Source: Teratosphaeria epicoccoides
Taxonomy: Eukaryota; Ascomycota; Dothideomycetes; Mycosphaerellales; Teratosphaeriaceae
Direction of reading: 5' to 3'
NCBI GenBank assembly: GCA_021401465.1
Contig: JADDMT010000002.1
Span: forward strand, 558,001 to 622,000
Length of the DNA: 64,000 nucleotides
Each line of letters opens with the position of its first letter. Positions within the stretch are counted from its first letter, which is position 1. Shown piece by piece: positions 21,461-33,084 of this stretch. The notes under the pieces were generated by a model that did no database searches, was not told the DNA's origin, and saw nothing but the letters and a program-made list of their open reading frames with translations. A program made the position numbers and the translations under genes.

Positions 21461-22099
21461 TGTGGCTGCGATATCTTCCGTTCGGAAAATCTCTTAGAAG
21501 TGAGGTGCGTGTAGATGGGCAAGGCGAGATCTTTCGAGTTGAAAGGCAGCACTTGTACATGCAGGCACCAACGAGCTGGAACATCTCGCAGCGTTGGTGC
21601 TAGTCCTTCCGCATGCGTCCGTCAGACCGATGGCGAACGTTGAGATGTCGAGGTCATTGTTCTCTCTGCAATCCTTCTTTGTGCGACTCCGGATGCAGGA
21701 AATTCCTTTGACACGGTGCGTGAGAGTCAGCGACTGATTTAAAACGTCTGAAACTGGGATATATATTGTCATCTCACCGGGAAGTATGGACAACACTTAC
21801 CCCGAGCGAAGAGCCTCGAGTTAGTTCGAAACTCCATTCTGACTGGCGACGCTGTATATGACGGAGGCGCAATGGCGGGCTGCGATCCCTTGTGGCCTGG
21901 CGTCTTGCATCGAAAAATGACGCAGACTTGAAGAAAAGGAGGTGGGAGGTGAAATGGGTTGATGGGCAAGATAATTTACGCCGAAATTCACTGGACAAAA
22001 TTACAAAAGGTCCAATGGAGTCCATTTTGACCCGCTCAGCTTTCCTGGCGTCGTCTTCGTCCCGTCTCATCAATCATCGGCACCGGCCATCAAAATATA
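21461..22099. other. Intergenic between peroxiredoxin and NLP gene
   Basis: About 640 bases with no supported gene. Contains the peroxiredoxin promoter and 5' leader, and the 3' end of the NLP transcript. Confidence 0.45.
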
Positions 22100-23131
22100 T
22101 CATGGAGGTGGCTGAGCCCGTTCCAGGATTCTGTGAAAGGTGGAATCGGTAAACGGAAAGTTGGCAGCACCCCAGTCCTTTCCCAGCAGTGCTTGTTGCG
22201 CTACCGAAGGCATCGACCCCCACGCAATCAGCGGCTGCATGTCGCCAACAGCGTCAGTGAAGCCAAGAGAATTGTCCATCATACCGTATTTGGAGTAGTA
22301 TTCGATCAATGGATGATTGTCAGAAGTCTCTGGCGTTTTCGAAAACTCATAGTCAGAATGGAACGATGCAGCTACGCCGAGCAGGGACGCATCTGTCGAG
22401 TGCTTGGAGAGCCAGACGACGATGCATTCCCAATCGTGTCTATGGCCAACGCCTGCATGTTCGGCATGAACGGTTTAGTCAATGCTTCAGATGCCGTGCT
22501 CTTGAGGAACGCACCAACCAATGTCGCGACCCAGGATGGTATATCTTTTGGAAAGTACCAGGTGTATACGATGGCATACATGTTGTTGTGAGTAGCCTGG
22601 ACACGATGGCTCAGCAGTCTGTACAATCAAGATGACAGGCACTCCGTGATCTCAACGCTCACTTACAGCGCGGGCATACACCTGGCCAGTGCCACTGCCG
22701 CATTCTCCTGATGATTTTCCTGTGGGTTTGAGACCGCCACTGTCGTATGTCAGACGCGTTGCTAGATTCCACGCCGGGACTCAGTACTTGGTATTCCCTT
22801 TCGCATCAACGGCAGGGAAGGGTACGCAGCCATTTGCAACGTGAAGCTGCATTTGTTTGCACTCCATCAGCAGAATGCCTCGAAACAGAAGAATCGGTAT
22901 TTATCGGTCTACTTACATACGGCTTGTACTTCAGCATCAGAGCTCCCTCCAGGGTGTCTGGAACGCTTTGCTCGAAGCCCACCACCTTGTCGACATCCTG
23001 GATGGGTTTGTCAGGCCAGAGACTCTTGGTTGGCATCCACATGGACTCACTATATCAGAGCGACGTTGCATGTGTAATGGAGTCGCGATAGCAGCAGTGA
23101 TTGCCGCCAAGACGGCCAATGACGAGAACAT
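22100..23131 (-). CDS. Necrosis- and ethylene-inducing-like protein (NPP1/NLP family)
   Basis: 242 residues predicted from six exons: 23131-23051, 22997-22917, 22846-22788, 22739-22667, 22596-22515 and 22452-22100. All introns are GT-AG and the joined length is a multiple of three. Exon 1 encodes a signal peptide (MFSSLAVLAAITAAIATP). Exon 2 has the VVGFEQSVP block, exons 3-4 hold two cysteines (NGCVPFPAVD and GECGSG), as in type 1 NLPs. Exon 6 carries the GHRHDWE heptapeptide and ends with QPLIAWGSMPSV. NLPs are secreted proteins. Cytolytic members bind glycosylinositol phosphorylceramides in plant membranes and others are non-toxic, and the sequence alone does not show which this is. Five introns is rather many for the family. 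No disruption was seen. Confidence 0.85.
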
Positions 23132-24503
23132 TGTGAATGAAGGGTAAATTTGGATCTGGCAAGATACTGCAGGTGTTGTCAAGGCTACCAGGTCTGGCAG
23201 AAGAGCCGCATTATATCCTCCCAAGGACGATCGAGACGGCTGTCGCACTGGGCAAGCTAGATGCTAGATTTCCGATGATGTGTTCAATTCCATTATGGCG
23301 ATATCTCGGCTCTGAATCGCTCATCCGACCGACTCTTAGACGCTACGGCACATTTTCACGAGTGACACTGGACCATCACCTCTAGTCAGCGCTCTCGTTG
23401 TCTCGGTAAGAGGTTTGCCTGCACTCGCCAAGGCACAAATTTGGAACTACACATCACCAAGAGAAAACTTCCAGTTCAGTACCAGCGCTTGCACAAGGAC
23501 GTGGGCCTGATCCTGCCAAGACGTGGACGATCGCTGTAAACGAAGCTGTGCGTCTATATTGCGCTCTGTAGGGTTGCCTGCTTGTCGTTTCTTTCAACAT
23601 ACTGGGACAATAACCAAGACACGTGCAGACGGAGCGTAACATCGTGGAGCAGGAACTTGCATCGAGGCGTGGCGGCTCCAAAAGATCTTCTGTCTTGGTA
23701 CAGATTGGCAGCTCCATATGCGTGGATCTCAAACACCAGGGGTCCTTGTTTGCCCTTCGACGTTTTGCCGGCGATAGCTCCATGGATCCACTGGACAGCT
23801 GATTTCTTGTCGTTGATGATCACTGGTTGCTGCGCCATTGCTCGCTGCCCGGCCGACTGATCGGGACCTTGCTTGATTAGGGGCTGGCATGATTCGCCTT
23901 CTTGCCACAGCTTCATGACGAACGCGAAAGTGGCGCCAAAAGCGCCGGACAGGTTGCCCGGCACGCAAGCATCGGAAAAGGTATCGAGCGCCGGAAAAAT
24001 TGCTAGTGGCCTGCGGCGGGCCAAGACAGGGCCCAGGATCCATCGTCATCATCGGTGATATATGCTAATGCCGAAATGTTTTCGCGGCGAATACCATCAG
24101 GTATTCCATCAGTTAACAGACCGAAGACCAGTCGTCCGGTCGGTCGATAGAATCAAGAATTGCTCGGTTGATATCGACAACCTGACCAGTTGACAGCATC
24201 ACTGGACGGCCAACAGTATTGATGAGCAGTCATTCCGGATGAGCAGTCATTCCGTTGACAAGCAGTGACCGGTATCAGAGCAACGGCAATCTACGAAGTG
24301 CGTCAGAAATGGTGTGACGTAATTCGTACAACTCTCAACATGTGAAAACGCAGATGGAATTCCGCGTTATAGTCCTACGGCTTACACTCCAATAACCTAA
24401 TTGTAGTTGTGACTGCTTCCCTATGTTTGAGGCAGACTGACCTCGTTCTTCCCGATATTGCCATCTGACAACGTCTGCTGCGGTTCAACTTCGCAACGTG
24501 ACA
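23132..24503. other. Intergenic, ~1.4 kb
   Basis: Upstream of both the NLP gene and the Rid-family gene (divergent). A frame of about 150 codons runs leftward across 24024-23554, but it lacks an ATG start and a recognisable domain, so it is not called. Short direct repeats of gagcagtcattcc occur near 24222-24255. Confidence 0.45.
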
Positions 24504-25030
24504 ATGGCTATGCAGTCAAAGACCATCAACCCAGACAATGGTCAGTCACCTGGCCCCTCGAACTTCGAACAACTGGATTTCTGATCGCAGTCATAGTTCC
24601 TGTGCCACAGCCGCACTTCTCGCAAGTCAATACGATCGAGCTGAAAGGTCCTGCAAAAGTACAGTGCAACACCTGGATCAGTCTAGTCAGTACAGCTGAC
24701 GTTTTTTCCAGCTGGTCGCTAACACAGGGCAGCTGTCTATCAACATTGATGCCACCCCAAAACGCACAGCCCTTCGGTGCGCAGGTCAGACTTGCCCTCC
24801 AAAATCTTGAGAATTGTCTCAAGGCAGCTGGAGCCAGCAAGCGAGACATCTTCAAAGTCACTCACCACGTAGTTGACTTTGACCACGAGAAGCAAAACCC
24901 GGCCCAGATCTTTGTTGAGTGGCTGGGGAGCGATCATCGGCCTGCAAGCGCTATGCTACCTGCGTACAAGCTTGCGGCGCCCGGCTTGTTGTACGAGATA
25001 GAAACGTGGGCAGTAGTGCCTGGCCACTAG
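24504..25030 (+). CDS. Rid/YjgF/UK114-family protein with apparent frameshift
   Basis: Exons 24504-24540, 24597-24658 and 24712-25030 join through GTCAGT..CATAG and GTACAG..TTCCAG introns. They give INPDN-VPVPQPHFSQVNTIEL and LVANTGQLSIN, then VRLALQNLENCLKAAGASKR, VTHHVVDFD, RPASAMLPAYKLA and YEIETWAVV. These fit the Rid family, whose RidA members hydrolyse reactive enamine/imine intermediates from amino acid metabolism. RidA's conserved Arg is seen in the DHRPASAML block. The first part of exon 3 and the rest are in different frames. One base around 24754 (in gatgccaccccaaaac) must be skipped, so this is either a young pseudogene or a single-base error. Divergent from the NLP gene. Confidence 0.65.
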
Positions 25031-25104
25031 CTCTAGAGCGAATCAATCACCATTTGGCACTGCGTACCGTGTCTGCAAATCTTTAATACCATGAAGATCT
25101 GTCG

Positions 25105-27198
25105 TCATTGTTCACCAGCGCCTTGGGCCTCGCGCGCAGCGACTCTGGCCTCTCTGCCTTGTCGCCAGTGCTTTCCGCGCCAGTGAAGTATCATGATAGG
25201 TACCCAGCTCACCAGGAATATGATCCCGGCCATCAAGCCGCCGCTGGCAGAGCCGCCGAGACTGTTCAGCATGTCCGGGAACCAGAAAGGCCCTGGAGCA
25301 GAGTCAGTCAACGCTAAACTATGCTGCTACCTTCGGGTGCACGTGCCGATAAAGCCCCATGTGCTTCTCACAAGGTTGACGAAGACGCCAATGCTGGCTG
25401 AATGCTCGACATGACAATCCACGGCGTAGGTGACAAGTACTGTCGTGACCACCTGTGAAGCGGTAGGTGACAAGTCAGTCAACGTCACGTGTGCTCAACT
25501 ACTCACAATACACGTACCTGGTTGCCGACAGCGGCAATTGCGATGCCAACCTGTGTCTGTCAGTGGGCGTTGATGGAGTCACTACTGAGCAACTTACGAT
25601 CGGCGTCACGTTCCAATGCAAAGGCTCTGCCTGTTCGATGCGGACTCCGAAGACGACGAGACCGATCATGGCCAAGAGGAACCCGACATAGCTGAGCCAC
25701 AGTCTCCACTCGGGTGCAGTTCGTTGATCGCCAAGCATCTTCCTGGCCTTCCAATTCATCCAGGAGTCGCTGCCTCTCCCGGCTAATTGCTCTCCGACCA
25801 GGCTGCCGATGATCATGCCAAGAAACTGCAGGCCAATCTGCTGAGCATTGAAATCAAACTTTGGCTGGAATAATTGCGGTATCTCTACCGTGAGCAGCAC
25901 ACTTGTGAAGCCGAAGACGATCGAGTAAGCCACTGTAGGCACCCAGATGGACGTGTGCCGAAAGAACGAGAGGGGGTAGATGAACTCCCAGGTATGCCAA
26001 GGGTTTGGATCGATGCGCTTGAAGGTGAGATACTCCTGTTTGAAGGCGGAGCCTGAGTGCCGGACACCTTGACGAATGTATCGGGTTTCTGGACCGAAGA
26101 ACAGATATCCAACAAACTGCAGTCCATTGATCTGTGGCATGCGTCAATTGAATATCAATTGAACGACCGTGTCGGCCGACTTACGCAAGCTAGAATCCTG
26201 TGAAGTGATAGGTGATAGGTCAGTCAATGTCTCAGGCGCCTCACTAGTCATCAAATGCGAACCAGTAGATCCATCTATAGTTGCCGGTACGGTACGCAAC
26301 GAACCCCATAATGAATGGTCCCCCTGGAATAAGGGCCTGGAGTCAGCGATCTTCACGATACAGGATTTGGAATTTTTAAAGCGAAGTATTCCTGGCTGGG
26401 GCACTCCACGCTTCTCTCAGCCAATCATCTTTCACTGGTGGTACTAACCAGGCGGCCCCAGGGTAACGAGCAGAGTCCATATACCCATGAACTTCGCACG
26501 ATCCCGTTTGAAAAAGGTCTCTGTTACCACGCCACTGCCAATAGCGATTGCTGGGCTGATGAAGAAAGCGCAAAAAGCTCGACAGGTGGCCATTGCTGCG
26601 TAGTTTTGGCTAAGTGCGCAGCCGACGTTCAGAAGCAAAGCGCCGATGGTGCTGATGAACCATACAGGCCGGCGTCCATATCGATTTGACACGGGCTTCC
26701 AGAACAGTGGCGCCCAGCCGAGAATGGCGATCTGTAGGGACGTGAGGTAGCTCGCTTGCTGCAAACTGCAGCCTAGGTCTTCCACGATGTTCTCATACGC
26801 AGGGATAATGGATGCGGCGACGAAGGTTGTCATCATGGCATGAAATCTTCCAATTGTTGGTCAATGTTTCAAATTTACTGCTATTATTCTCATACGTACC
26901 CGACATTCACGAGATTGGCCAGCTTCTTCCATGAGGGCCAATTGTAAGGGTCAGTCGGATCTGCGGTTGGGAGAGGATCAAGTTGGAGTGTGCCATGTCT
27001 CTGCAGCAGGTAGTCTCTGTGCTCTTGAGAGATTCCAGCCGCAGCTCCCGTGGTGATATATGTTGCACGTGGGCCTAGTTCAAGGTCTGCCTCGTTCTGT
27101 ACACCCAGGCTAGATGCCGCTGGGGAATGCTCATCTTTCATCTCTTGGGTAATTGCGAAATCCTGGCGGGACGTATCTTGCTCTTTCATATCGTCCAT
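25105..27198 (-). CDS. MFS transporter, DHA1 type (Hol1/Tpo-like subgroup)
   Basis: 543 residues from eight exons: 27198-26900, 26846-26449, 26323-26263, 26197-26185, 26131-25598, 25550-25518, 25452-25347 and 25292-25105. The polar N-terminus leads to DPTDPYNWPSWKKLANL, a mark of fungal DHA1 transporters. Then come twelve expected membrane segments with the loop 2-3 motif SNRYGRRPVW, GNYRWIYW-ILAC-INGLQFVGYLFFGPETRY, VGEQLAGRGSD and FWFPDMLNSLG. Exon 4 is only 13 nt but is needed for the family sequence WILAxINGLQF. The intron at 25293-25346 fits only with a GC donor (ATCG|GCACGT..CTCCAG). These proteins are proton antiporters or importers of drugs, polyamines or cations. The substrate here is unknown. 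Confidence 0.82.
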
Positions 27199-28311
27199 GG
27201 CGCCCAGGCAACCAACTGGTCTGACACGTCGCCAAGGGAACGAAAGATGGTAACGAAGGCGTGTGTAACGAAGTGCAGGTCCGTGGAGGAAGACTCAGTG
27301 CGATAAAACGCCACACCATTCATCCTTCAACATTCGAGCCAGCCGCACAAGCTTGTGAACGCTCTGTACTCCTCCACCATCGGTTGGCTGCTCCGCACTG
27401 CACGTATCTCCGCAAGCACTCCATCATCGCTTGCCAGGTGTGCGACCGCCGCAGTGGAACCTGGCTGGCGCAATGACACAATACGACTGACTCGCTAAAA
27501 GGCAATGACAGGGATAAAAGAGCGGACCACCCCCCTGAACTGCCTGAAGTGTCATCCGTCTCGTCTTGGAGAGCCTGGCACTGACCGCGATACGACGTGG
27601 ATGTGAGCGACTCTCGACCTGTCCGATTTGCATCCGGGTATAGGACCGGTGTGCCTGAATGTTGTCCCGGAGACTGCATGTGATAGAAGCTGCCAAGCTA
27701 CATGTTCCGCCCGACGGCACGCGAACACGTACAATCAATCTCCAGCTTGGCAGACCCGTCGGACGACGTCCTTGCCCGCAGGCTCGGTTGGCTTTGGTCT
27801 TTGGAGGGTGAGTACCGCATGCATGTAAGATGAGCTGTCGTATGGAAAACGGTAGCGATGGTCTCTCTACGTGCAGTGCCGTGGCATGTGACATCTCCGT
27901 CACCTGGCGATCGACGGCCCTCCAGAACAACGACGCTCATCGTCTGCCTCCAGATGGAAGCATATCATGACGTCCTCATACTGGAAAGCAAGGCGGAAGG
28001 CTGCGAGATCCGTCAATCAGCACATTTGAGTATACAACATCTTACAAATGAAGAGCAATGCAGAGGTGAGACCTCAAAACTGAACCTGCGTGTTCACATG
28101 TGAATTGTAGATATTTACATTTCGGGGCAATAAAAGACCATCATCCATGAAAGGTATGCGGCAATACGAGATTAGCTGCGTCTCCAGCGAGAGCTTCCCC
28201 AACTCTGTTCCAATTCACATTCCCTCTATTTTCTAGTAACAAAACACCTCCCTATGCATCGTGCTATACATGAACGCTGGACTAAGAGACAGGAGAAGAC
28301 CTGATCGTGTA
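27199..28311. other. Intergenic, ~1.1 kb
   Basis: Promoter side of the MFS gene and 3' side of the secreted oxidase. No supported gene on either strand. Confidence 0.45.
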
Positions 28312-30261
28312 CTAGTGCCCAAACGAGGCAACTGTCGGTCTGGCAACTGCGTGCGCGATCACCGAGCCTGCCTGCGCACGAGTGCTAGCCGTGGCAGTGG
28401 TCGTCGCAAACCCGTAGCCCGAGCTGCTGGCCGGGACAGTCATGGTGTGGGCGACCGTCGACGCATCGCCGTGGTAGCCAGCAGTGGCGTAATATGCGTC
28501 CTCGGCCGACGACAGCGCAGTGGCTGCGCCGTAAGGGTTCATGCCGCCCAGTGATGCGATGGCGCTGCTAATGGCAGCAGGATCGGAGAAGCTTCCGCTA
28601 TATTCCTGAGGCTGGAAGCGGGTGTCCGTCGGGTCGCTGTAGATGAGCGACGACTTGAACTCGTAGCCAAGACTCCGGAGCATCGTGACGTTGAAAGCGT
28701 CCAACATGTGGCGGTCTTCGTGAACCAGGTTGTGGCAGTGGAACATGTAGACGCCGTTCCATGGACCGTAGAAGGCGCGGACCTGCACGGTCTCACCGGG
28801 CTCGAGCAGGACTGTGTCTTTCAAACCAGCTGCCTCGTACGGGAGGACGCCGCGCGAGCCGCCAGTGCGAGAGACGACCTGGAGGTTGACCAAATGGATG
28901 TGGACCGGGTGCACCGCAGGTCCGCCGGTATGTCTGAGCTCCCAGAGTTCGACCGTTCCCTGCGGAGGGCGAGCCAAAACCCGGTTATTGACATCGTTGA
29001 AGTCGATTCCATTGATTGTCCAGGTGTCCTCGCCACCCATTTGGAAATTGAAAGTGTGGTCGACGGTCGTACGCTGGGCCGGCCAGTCTATGTTGCCACT
29101 GAGCGTGGAAGGCACGGCACCGTTATTGCTGCTGTCGCTGACGCGGTTGCCGACCACGAAACGCATGACTTGGTCGGTCTTGTCATACTCGGCGATCTGG
29201 CCTTGCTGCATGTTGTTGTTCAACGAAATGTTCTTGCCAGCATACTGGGAGAAGTCAAAGATGACCTCGTAACGCTCGCCCATGGCGATGGTGAGATCGT
29301 TCGACTTGACCGGGCCGCCGAAGAGGCCAGAGTCAGAAGCGATCACGTCGAACTCGACCCAGTTGCCACTCGGGTCCTCGAAGTACAGGTCAAACGGACG
29401 AGACAATGCCATATCGAAGAAACGCAACCTGTACTTGCGCGGCTCGACCGAGAGGTACGGCCATGGCTGGTTGTTGACCTCAATGGTGTCGCCGAAGAAG
29501 TTGATCGGGTTATTGCTTGGCGCTGCAAGATCACCATTGGACTGGTAGATCTTGTCGGTCAATGCGAGAGGAACGTCGTACTTCCCAGAGGGCAGGCCGA
29601 GGGAATCCTCAGCAGGGTCGTGGATGATGTACACGCCGGCTTGGCCGAAGTAGGCATCGGACGCGGTATGCCCATCCGCGTGATCGTGGTACCACATCGC
29701 TCGTCCGCTTTCGCTGTTGGGATAGTAGTAATCCTTCCATTGTCCAACTTCAAGCTCGTCATTCGCCCAACCATCCCAGACGGAGTGCGTGTATGAGCCG
29801 TGAAGGTGAACTGATGCGCTCACTTGCCCTTTGTTGAGATACCTAATGATCGTTTCTGTACCCTTCTCGATGATGTAGGTCGGACCTGGCGCTGTGCCAT
29901 TGTAGCCGACCAGGTGGGCGGGGCCAAGATTGGGGTATATCTGCTTTGTGAAAGGCTCGACGGTTGACGAGTAGAACTGAATTATTCGGCCATTGACTGT
30001 TTGTGTGCTATGGCTTGGGTCAGCGACAGACGCGTATCGCATCGATCCATCAACTTACTATTGCGGCTGCGCAACCTCTGGGATAGGGCAAGGGAACTGA
30101 AACATATAGTTGTACGCTGGACTACCAGCCGACTGGCCTTGGCCTCTCCAGTTTGTTGGCGCCCCTGCTTGACCTCGATTGCCCCCAATACCAACGGGAG
30201 TTCCATATACTGAGGCAGCTGTGGCAAAGCCCAACGCCAGCAGGTTGGTGGTAGTCGCCAT
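28312..30261 (-). CDS. Secreted multicopper oxidase (bilirubin oxidase / CotA-like)
   Basis: 632 residues from exons 30261-30059 and 30007-28312 (intron 30008-30058, GTAAGT..GCCATAG). It starts with a signal peptide (MATTTNLLALGFATAASVYG). Copper motifs are complete: SVHLHGSYTHSVWDGWA, MWYHDHADGHTA, VHPVHIHLVNLQ and MFHCHNLVHEDRHML. The spacing and the HCHNLVHEDxHM motif fit the bilirubin-oxidase/CotA branch rather than classical fungal laccases. The Met six residues after the last motif His block suggests an ordinary type-1 copper site. The C-terminal ~110 residues after HML are Ala/Ser/Thr-rich and probably disordered or glycosylated. It likely oxidises phenolic or tetrapyrrole substrates outside the cell (inference). 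Confidence 0.88.
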
Positions 30262-33084
30262 GCTATTGGAAAATGATACTGACCAACAAGAAAGGGCGAA
30301 ACGACTGAAGCACACGAGAAATGAGAGCTGAGGGCAATGAAGGGAAATAACGTGAGATTGTTGCGGAGTGGTACTGGATCTATTAGAAATTCTTGATGCA
30401 GGTAGGGGGTCGATGAGTCCGACAGAGGATTTGCGTGGACACTTCTAGCCTACCTTCGTCGCTTCGCGCCAACGTTGCCCATCAAATCCTCCACAACGTT
30501 CACGGTGGCGATACAGCAGGCATGAGCTCAGCACTCACGCACGGCACAGTCGCTGTCATCACCGCCCGTTGCCAGAAGGGGCCGATCTACCGATGGCGCG
30601 GCTGCTTCGCCGTGTCTCGCGTGTGGCCATAAGCTCGAGATCCGCGTGAGGTGCTTGGAAAACAGAGGCGTCTTGGAGAGATCTGCGCCTCTTCGGCCTT
30701 AGTCGTCAATAGAGAAGAAACTCTGCCCTGGAACCTGTGAGGTCTAATCTTCGCTAGACCTGCGTACTAGCGAGAGCATACTTTTAGAAACGCTATCTCG
30801 AGCGAATCTCGAGCTAAGAGCTTGTCCCAGAATAATGTGTCTTTGGGCCACAGACTTCTGCGTTCGGCATTCTTGTGCTCTGTACGTTTGCGATTGGCTC
30901 GCGCGACACGTGCAAGGATGCGGCCCACGCTGACCTCTGCGACGGGTTCGCCGAAGTGGCTGACAGCCCCAAAGCTAAGTAAGTGGCAGATGCTGTGTGT
31001 AGAACGCCGACTTCAACATCAATAAAGTCTTTCATTGCTTGGTGACGACAAGACCTTCACAGGCTCGTGCCGAAGAAGCCGAGCAGCCGCGGCGAGTTGC
31101 AGAACCAAGATGCGGCTTCCAAGATTATGATGATCTTCTCGACGCTTAGATCAACCCCGGACGTGACGTACCACGGGACTCCCATCTTCCACAGTGTACT
31201 GCGAGCACCCTCACTCGTGGCGATTCCCAAGCCCATTTTAGACTCCCGACTTCCTTTTGCAGATCTAACTTCACCTCAGCCTCTCCATCCTTGACACGGC
31301 TGGCTGAGGAGTGCCGCCGCTGTAGTACATACAGTAGTGCGACGAATGCGGAGGGCAGCCTGAAGGAGCTGCGGCCCGCTTTTCCTGCAAGGGCATCAGA
31401 GGGGTCCCCGATTCTCCGGAACATCAGAAGGCGACGCTTGTGTCGAAGAAGAGCAGTTCCGTCGGCCTCGAAGACTTCCGTCCTGCAGACCAAGGACGTG
31501 AAGTGTGCATCATCATCATGAGAGCGCAACAGTAGTTTCCAACCGCGGTGCTTGAGCTGTCGCTGAGCAATAATGACGATACTTGCCACAGCATCATCCC
31601 ACAGTGCGTGCGCCGAATCGACCCTCTAGGCAGAATTCGGCTCGCACGTCAAGGTTCAATTTGGTGCACATCGAGTGGTCGAAATGGCGGCATGCCGCTG
31701 TTCTCGACCCTGCCGAAGGATTGTGGCTTGCATCTGCCACAGCTCACTCGCTTGTCAGCCTCACGTGATTGGTGATGGGCGCTCGCTCGCTTTTGCCAGC
31801 GCCTCTGTCGCAAGAGAAGGCAGCGCCTCGGCCTTGCTGCACGGACACTGCCAGCGAACACAGCTTACCATGCAAGTGATTAGACAACTGCGGCCTCCGA
31901 CCTCGTGCTACGCTGGCATGCAGGGCACCGTTACCGAATCCCCGGATGGTTCGCTACACGTGGGCCTGTGACTGTGTCGGAAAGCGCAATGTGGCCGTGC
32001 GAAACATCATTGTTCACAGCCTTCACGTAGGTCGCTAGACGGACTTCCGCCGTGCTTGTCACTATAGCGCATTCGCGCGCGAGTAATGGATTTCGCCATG
32101 GTCGGCGATGCTGTCGCCGATGGCTTGCTGCTTCTCAGTACGCGCAAAGAAGAGGCGCGAATTCTCGCACGGAGTAGCAAGCGCGTTGACTGCAAGGCTG
32201 TTTCTGGAGTATATCGATATGTCACAAGGATCGTCAGCCGGGAATCTTGAGGCCCAGAATAGGCAGCGACGATCCTGCCCGTGACCCCACTTGAAAGCGG
32301 GAGTGGGACAAGTTCGCGTCCTTGGCCAACTGCCATCGCCGTCAGAGTGCGAGTGCCTTCGTGGTCTCGTTCAACATCATGAGCTTGCCCATTGCCTCGC
32401 ACAGGCAAATCTCGCTCCAGAAGACATTCTCCGATCCACCAACCCGGTCGCTGTCATGTCGATCCGGATGACATGCTCGTCAATCGCCGTCGGAACGGTC
32501 GTGTTGTGCGCGTCGCAAAAGATGACGATATGCCCACCGATCAATGTCGCGCTGGCCGAGGTATGGTAGGGCAGGAAAATTGTGTTGCCATGACTGCATG
32601 CAGTCGCTGAACCACCGTCCGACCTGATGGCCAGGCAGAGCTGACGCAAGATGTGCCCATCCGCGAACCCTGCGGTCTTGATATAGGTGAACGTCGGTAG
32701 GTCATTGTCATAAGGTTCTGGCAGCTTGATGATCGGAGTCGTTGCTTTATGTCAGGACCTCTTTCCGAGGGCCACGAGACCAGCTCCTGTGTATTCCTGA
32801 TCCATCCTCGAAGTGCTTCGCCGTACCGATCGCACATGTACAGTTAATAAACGAACTCCCAAAGATAGCATCGAAAACGATGTTCATGTACTGTCAGAAG
32901 GACTGACCCACCAGAAGACAAGCCCGCTGTTCCTGATTGGCCGATTCGACGGTACACGCTTTCACAGACATGTCCACAACGTTTCATTGGTCGAGCAGCC
33001 CCGGCTCTCCCTACATGCTCGTGACGTTACTTCGACACTGGCGACATACCACCGTGCTGAGGCACTGCCAACAGACCTTCCACA
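30262..33084. other. Gene-poor stretch, ~2.8 kb
   Basis: Only short overlapping frames on both strands, none with a recognisable domain or convincing exon structure. An imperfect hairpin (gcgccgaat..attcggctcgc) lies near 31608-31653. A 2.8-kb gap this size in an otherwise dense window may hide a non-coding RNA or a gene with many short exons that I could not resolve. Confidence 0.4.

Noticed and set aside
23554..24024. 156-codon leftward frame between NLP and Rid genes
   Set aside because: No ATG at the open end, no domain, and no splice sites that extend it.
28708..29796. Long plus-strand frame (362 codons) opposite the secreted oxidase
   Set aside because: Antisense of a well-supported multicopper oxidase with complete copper motifs; rich in Val/Asp/Arg as expected of a shadow frame.
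31600..31665. Hairpin with a possible 7-bp acceptor-like stem (gtgcgcc/ggtgcac)
   Set aside because: Only 62 bases between the arms and no D or T arm, so not a tRNA.
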